The position numbers and the translations under genes are program-made. A stretch of DNA of 64,000 nt from Melampsora larici-populina 98AG31 (lineage: Eukaryota; Basidiomycota; Pucciniomycetes; Pucciniales; Melampsoraceae). Position 1 is the stretch's first letter, and the number at the start of each line of letters is the position of its first letter. The notes below the pieces were generated by a model that searched no databases, was not told the origin of the DNA, and saw only the letters and a list, made by a program, of their open reading frames with translations. The stretch is taken from assembly GCF_000204055.1 (NCBI RefSeq), contig NW_006768834.1, forward strand, positions 105,748 through 169,747. The letters are read 5' to 3'. Below are positions 59,024 to 64,000 of the stretch, piece by piece.

Positions 59024-59185
59024 TTGCTCCTGCGCCCTTATTCAGTAGGGTACTTACTTCATGGAAACACAGTTGTCACTTCCCATGTTTGTCTTTGGAT
59101 CTGAACTTGCTGCCTTGATTGTGAACCAACCGAATTGTTATCTTTCCCTTTTTCTTTGCTGCTACCTATATCAACGCAGCCACAG

Positions 59186-59425
59186 TTACTGTACCAGTAT
59201 TGGTACAGTACCGTACAGTACCTGCTTTTCCCGGTATCGTACCTGCCAGTATCGTACCTGCGTGGGCACTACTGTACTGGAGGGCGAATTTTTTTTTAAT
59301 TTTAGGGTAGGTACTGTACTCAGTATAGTACCGTCACCACAGGTACGGTACTGGTACCGGCCCTGCCAGTACCAAGAATATAGGTACAATACCGGTATAG
59401 TAGTCGATAGTACCTGGATTATTGA
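59186..59425. repeat. GTAC-rich cluster
   Basis: By eye, 17 GTAC tetramers in about 235 bp, many as GGTACTGTACC-like or CAGTACCGTAC words on both strands, split by a T9 run. It lies between the accessory gene and the hAT transposase. It may be a binding-site array or subterminal repeat. Confidence 0.75.
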
Positions 59426-59846
59426 GTCGATCAATCCCCTTCCACCTATCAAGGAATACCACCCTCAAACGCCGAAGGGTCTGGAACTTCACATCACGAT
59501 CTCTCCATATTGGTAAGTAACGTCTCTTTCGACATTCATTCGACCTATTTCGATCTAATCTCCCCTTGACACCTTGCCTCACTGACCCGTGTGTTCATAT
59601 ATACTAAAATTACAGGGGTGATCTTGACGCGATGGAAACATTCTTCCTGGCCCATGGCACTATTCTACTAGTACGCTATCTGATAGTAACAAGGATATCA
59701 AAAAGGTAAGTCTCCCTTCCTCCCTTGTCAACAATATTTCTCATTTCCATTTCAATCAACCACCACATAACCACTTTAATAATCATTGTTCTTTATTTCT
59801 TCCCGTTTTCAATTTCCATTTTTATAGCCGTCTTCTAGTCTACAAT
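59426..59846. other. Probable promoter/5' leader of the hAT gene
   Basis: Pyrimidine-rich before the ATG at 59847, with two possible leader introns (GTAAGTAACG at 59513, GTAAGTCTCC at 59705). No coding feature is seen. Confidence 0.35.
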
Positions 59847-62800
59847 ATGTCCTCTTCCGATTCCTCTGCTGTAGCCGATTCACATCCACGATTGCGTCGT
59901 AGTACTCGACCCTCGCCAGTCAGGAAACGATCCCATTTGGTCGATTCACCTTCCGACTCTTGCCGTTCCATCCAACGTCAACAAGATGACAATGACTCCG
60001 ACTCATCTGTCATACCAGTATTGAACAAGCGCAAGCGCCAAGACATCTTAATCTCTGAAGATGCCGATACGAATCCCTCCAGCAATCACTCTAGCTCGGA
60101 ACGGCCTTGCGACAAAGGCAAAGGCAAAAAACCACGCCATTCAACATCAGCTCGCAAGAAAGTTAAACGAACAACCCCTCCTGATCAGCCTACCCAAACA
60201 ACTGACGACAATATCCAAAGTCAGCTTGGTATAAAACTTCAGGTGAACCTGGTACAGGATTCTGAAGAGGAAAACGACAAGGTTTCTGCCAAGAAACAAA
60301 AGGTCGAAGGTCAATTTGATCCTATCCGCAATTACTACGATGAGATGATTCCAATAGTCAATGTACGTATATTTTTTTCACACTATCTACTTTCACTCTT
60401 TTCTCACAACATTTATTTACACCTTGCAGAAGAAGGGCAAACCAGGTACCGCTTTTCCGTGCAAATGGTGTGGCGCCGAAGTAGCCTGTGCTCCTTCATC
60501 CAGCACCAATCTTCTTGACCATCGAGACGGTTCGAAGCAAGATGGCAAATCAGGAAAGCCCGGATGCCCGAAGAGGGCTAAAGCCATCGCGAACGGATGC
60601 AAACTCCCCTTGACGGTCTATGAACAGCGAACTGAACAAGAAAACGCTACCGATGGCCAAAGTTCTATATTAGCCTTTGCTCAAACAGTACCAAAGTTTG
60701 ACAATCAAACACTCAATCACTTGCTGGGTATGTGGGTCATCCGGACGGCTCAACCTTGGAGACGGATGGAAGACACGTATCTACGGGCAGCATTTCGATA
60801 CGCCAATCCCAACACCCAATTGTTTGCCAGGACGTGGGTCGCCAAATTTGCGCACGAGGCGTATTTGGACATGCGAGCGTCTGTGATTGACGAACTGAAA
60901 GTAAGTGATCAAGTTCATTCTTATCGATCCAATTGAACAAAACTAACTGAATTCATGATCCAGTCCCTTAACAGCTCCTTCGGTCTCATCCACGACGCAT
61001 GGACTACCCCAGGAAATCGCTATGGATTCTTAGGAGTCAGTGTGACTTTTGTCACCAAGGACTGGCTTTATGTCACAAGGCACTTTGCCTTGAAATTAAT
61101 TGCCTGGCATCACAAAGGTGAATGGCTAGCAGAGCCTTTGATCAACCTCTTGATCAAACACGACCTCCATACAAAGATAAGTCATTTCTTCTATCTATCT
61201 AAATATTTCTTGTAATCTAACTCTTTCATTATTCCATACCTTTGTTTATCTACATGCTAGCCCAAACCCATGATTCATGAAGTAACAACAACACACTCGC
61301 GGAAGCCATGAATATACAATTAGGTAAACACTGCGAGGATAATGGTGAAGTACTCAAATGGAATCACAAGACTCACCGGGTCCGCTGTGTCTGCCATAAG
61401 CTGGCACTTGTTGTCAGTGCTGGCCTTCAAGCGCTTGGTATACAAGCACCACCCCCTCCCCTAGTCAAATCGACTATGCTTGGCAACTTTCCAATTCCAA
61501 CCACGACTTTGCAATCGGTGCCCAAAGAAGACGAGACGGAAGGAAGTACAGGTGGCAACAATCCGGCTGACAATGAAGATCCTGACGAAGTTGATGATGC
61601 AGACCTTCAGCCTGCTCCCGAGAGCACCGACTGGTACAACATCATAGATGGACCTCATGAACCGCATCCCCTTCCCACTGACTCTGAACCTTTGGCAAGC
61701 AACCGCAACACAGCAAATGCGGTCGACTGTCTAATGACAAAGGTCAGTTGTCCACCTCACTTCGTTTTCTTCAAACGAAGAATTTTGACTAACTCATAAT
61801 CCTTTTGGTAGCTCGATGTCATAGGGCGTAAAATAGGTGGATCAGCGGTGATGTGCAATCTGTTTGATGCCGTCAGCCAAACCCTTTTAAAGGAAAAACT
61901 TCCACGGCCAATTCCTGGATATGGTATCCGTTGGAACATCAAGCTCCAATGCTGGAAAAGGCTGTATAATGCCCGAGAGGTCAGTCTTTTACTTTAATCA
62001 TCTATTCTCTCTTTCTGACATATGACTTGTTCTCTTTGAAGGTAATCAATCAGATCTTGAAAGAAGATCAAATGGACCTACCTTGCAGGGCAGGACCAAG
62101 TCGAGTGGGCGAGACTCCACTAGCTCCAGACCTCCACCGACCTCAAGGAGTGTTCAATAAAATCATGATCTCGCCAGATGAGTGGCGACAAGTGCGAGAC
62201 TTGATCAATATACTTCAGGTAACTTTAAGTTGTTTGCCATTTTACCATCGGGTATGACTTGCTAACAATGAAATCTTTGGTCCTGTAGGAGTTCAAGAAC
62301 TTGACGAAGTTTTTTGAGCAGAGTGGGCCAACCGGGTCTCTAGTGATCCGTGAGTATGTCAAGCTCAGGAAAACTTTGCAAAAAAAGATCGATTCAACAC
62401 TATCACGAGCCGAGCCGTTATTTCCAATGTATCATGCTATGCTTGTGAGAGTCAAGGCCTATCTGAAGGAGGCACTTGATTCTCACACACTCATCCTTGC
62501 CACGATCTTACACCCCAGCCTACGGCTGGATTACTTTAATTTGCTTTTGGAGAAGCAGCAGAAGAAACGATACTTGCTAAAGAATTGATAGAATCAGCTT
62601 ATGCGGACAAGAAACTTGAAATGGAAGTCGATGGACCTTACGAACCGATCACAGCGAACTCTAACCGTGTTGTCAATGGGAGAAGTTTAGCAGCAGCGGA
62701 AGATGATGAAGAATTCCGGAAACACAAAGCCAAAAATCAAAGGAACACAGCCAATGAACTGCCACTACAAAAAATATAATGTTTTCTGGGCAGAAAACAC

Positions 62801-64000
62801 AAATATTGATATACAAAAATATTGGGCGGTCAGGAGGAGGGCAAGAAATACAAAAAAATATGGATATTGTTCCTGGTGTTGAGAGCTTCAAGCTGAGTAT
62901 TTTTTTGTATTTTTAGAGTGCATATTGTTGAACGTACTAACAAAAAACCCCATATTCATCAGATGTATTCCTGTAACAGATGCTGAAATTTGGTTCCTCA
63001 GATTGGAGCGGACAATTTCAAATCTACAAATGCTCATAACTTTCGCAATTGGCAAGGAAAACACTCGATTATTGGTTCATTAGAAAGCTGAACTCTGTCT
63101 CCAAATCTTTCATTGAGGTGATAGGGCTGTGTCCAGCTTTGCAAAGAATCTATGCGGCTTTGAAGAAGATATTTCAAAGTGACTATAGCTACCTTGTGAG
63201 AGAAAATGAAGCCTTGAATCATTATTAAGACATTTAGAGAGAGAATGTGGCTTTCTAATGAGCCTGAAAGTGAGTCTTTTGACCAAGAATTGCCAATTCT
63301 ATGAGCATTTGTAGAATTCAAATTGTCCTCTCCAATCTGAGGAATTGAATTTCAGAATCTGTTACAGGTGTATATCTGATGAATATGGGGTTTTTTGTTA
63401 GTACATTCAACAATATGCCCTCTAAAAATACACCAAAATACTCAGCTTGAAGCTCTCAACACCAGGAACAATATCCATATTTTTTTGTATTTCCTGCCCT
63501 CCTCCTGACCGCCCAATATTTTTGTATATCAATATTTGTGTTTTCTGCCCAGAAAACATTATATTCTTTGTAGTGTGCGCTCGTACTTGGAGATGGCCGA
63601 GGAGCCCGCACCAGACGTTGTTGAGAACCCTCACTTGGCGTTGGAATGGTGGAAGGTGAGTCCTTCCTTTCGCTCTTGAAATGATTAAGAACAACAAAGG
63701 ACAATCACTGATCATCATTTCCTCTGTATCCAGTTGAACGAAGGGAAATACCCAATTTTGAGCTGTCTCGCTTGTGATTATTTGTCCATTAGTGGCACCT
63801 CTTGCGCAGTCAAGAGGTGCTTCTCATGCGCTGCCGACATATGCACCCAAGACCGAAGTTCACTCAACCCGCGTCCAATTGAACGTCTAGTTTGCGGGCG
63901 TATGTGTTCAGTGGAAGGGGTTCAGATGAAAGGCAAGTTTCACAAAGCAGGAGATATCATGAATCAATGCATTGCTAATGATTCAGCATCTCGTGCTCGG
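59847..64000 (+). pseudogene. BED-finger hAT transposase, interrupted and running off the window
   Basis: Exons 59847-60362, 60430-60900, 60964-61180, 61261-61742, 61812-61979, 62042-62218, 62289-62762, 63579-63656 and 63734 to the window end keep frame. The disordered basic N-terminus has SIM-like ILISEDAD. A BED zinc finger follows (FPCKWCGAEVAC...NLLDH). RNase H fold: LIHDAWTTPGNRYGFLGVS (first Asp), then HDS-TGA-SNNNTLAEAM where GDNxSNN is usual. The hAT C-terminal block (YPILSCLACDYLSISGTSC) reads AVKRCFSCAADI, so Lys replaces the Glu of the SERxFS motif. Other damage: TGA 61278-61280, a one-base frameshift near 62541, and insertion of an 813-bp element at 62763-63575. It is paralogous to the split gene at 26554/33160. 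Confidence 0.85.
62763..63575. mobile_element. Complete CACTA-ended foldback element
   Basis: 813 bp, CACTACAAAAAATATAATG...CATTATATTCTTTGTAGTG, flanked by TGC (62760-62762 and 63576-63578), the 3-bp target duplication of CACTA elements. The inverted arms align for roughly 280-350 bp each, so nearly the whole element is a hairpin. It sits in an exon of the hAT gene. A second, diverged copy occupies 1-677. It codes for no transposase. Confidence 0.93.

Overview
The window is nuclear DNA from a fungus, most likely a rust fungus (Pucciniales, Puccinia-like). This rests on genes split by many short GT-AG introns, the kinds of transposable element present, a fungal-type 28S rRNA fragment, and fragments of fungal SEC15-like and ATR/MEC1-like genes. 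Almost nothing looks like an intact, ordinary host gene. The window is an accessory, transposon-packed compartment with elements nested inside one another and two 100-base assembly gaps (12784-12883, 34778-34877).

Layout. 1-677: right part of a CACTA-ended foldback element. 2259-2486 (-): a small secreted cysteine-containing protein. 3251-4310: two foldback structures and a MITE end. 4457-8590 (-): a multi-exon DDE transposase-like gene recalling the P-element/THAP9 type, slightly damaged. 9104-21572 (-): a Ty3/Gypsy chromovirus-type element with paired 998-bp LTRs, a Gag with a long coiled coil, a Pol ending in a chromodomain, and an unusual intron-rich coding region upstream of gag. 21923-26553 (-): a truncated Ty1/Copia element with three in-frame TGA codons. 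26554-28066 and 33160-33389 (+): the two halves of a hAT transposase gene split by a 5-kb tyrosine-recombinase (DIRS-like) retroelement at 28067-33160. 33835-35919: an imperfect palindrome around a gap and a 28S rRNA fragment. 35920-40377 (-): broken ATR/MEC1-like and SEC15-like gene pieces.

40551-55587 (+) is the best-resolved structure. It is one 6.37-kb Copia element, with 396-bp LTRs and an AGTGC target duplication, expanded to 15.0 kb by four nested DNA transposons whose target duplications can all be read: a TTA-flanked Harbinger-like MITE and an 8-bp-flanked hAT-like MITE in the 5' LTR, and two TA-flanked elements in gag. The first TA element (Tc1/mariner type) carries a 338-codon transposase gene and a 562-residue accessory gene. 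The second carries a multi-exon gene of unknown function and no transposase.

56396-64000 (+) holds a second accessory gene, with the same layout as the one in the Tc1/mariner element, followed by a BED-hAT transposase gene. That gene is interrupted by a complete 813-bp CACTA-ended foldback element with a TGC target duplication, and it runs off the window. The central observation is that related SAM-like accessory proteins accompany transposases of different superfamilies. SUMO-type motifs (SIM-like stretches and psi-K-x-E sites) recur in several of these transposon proteins.
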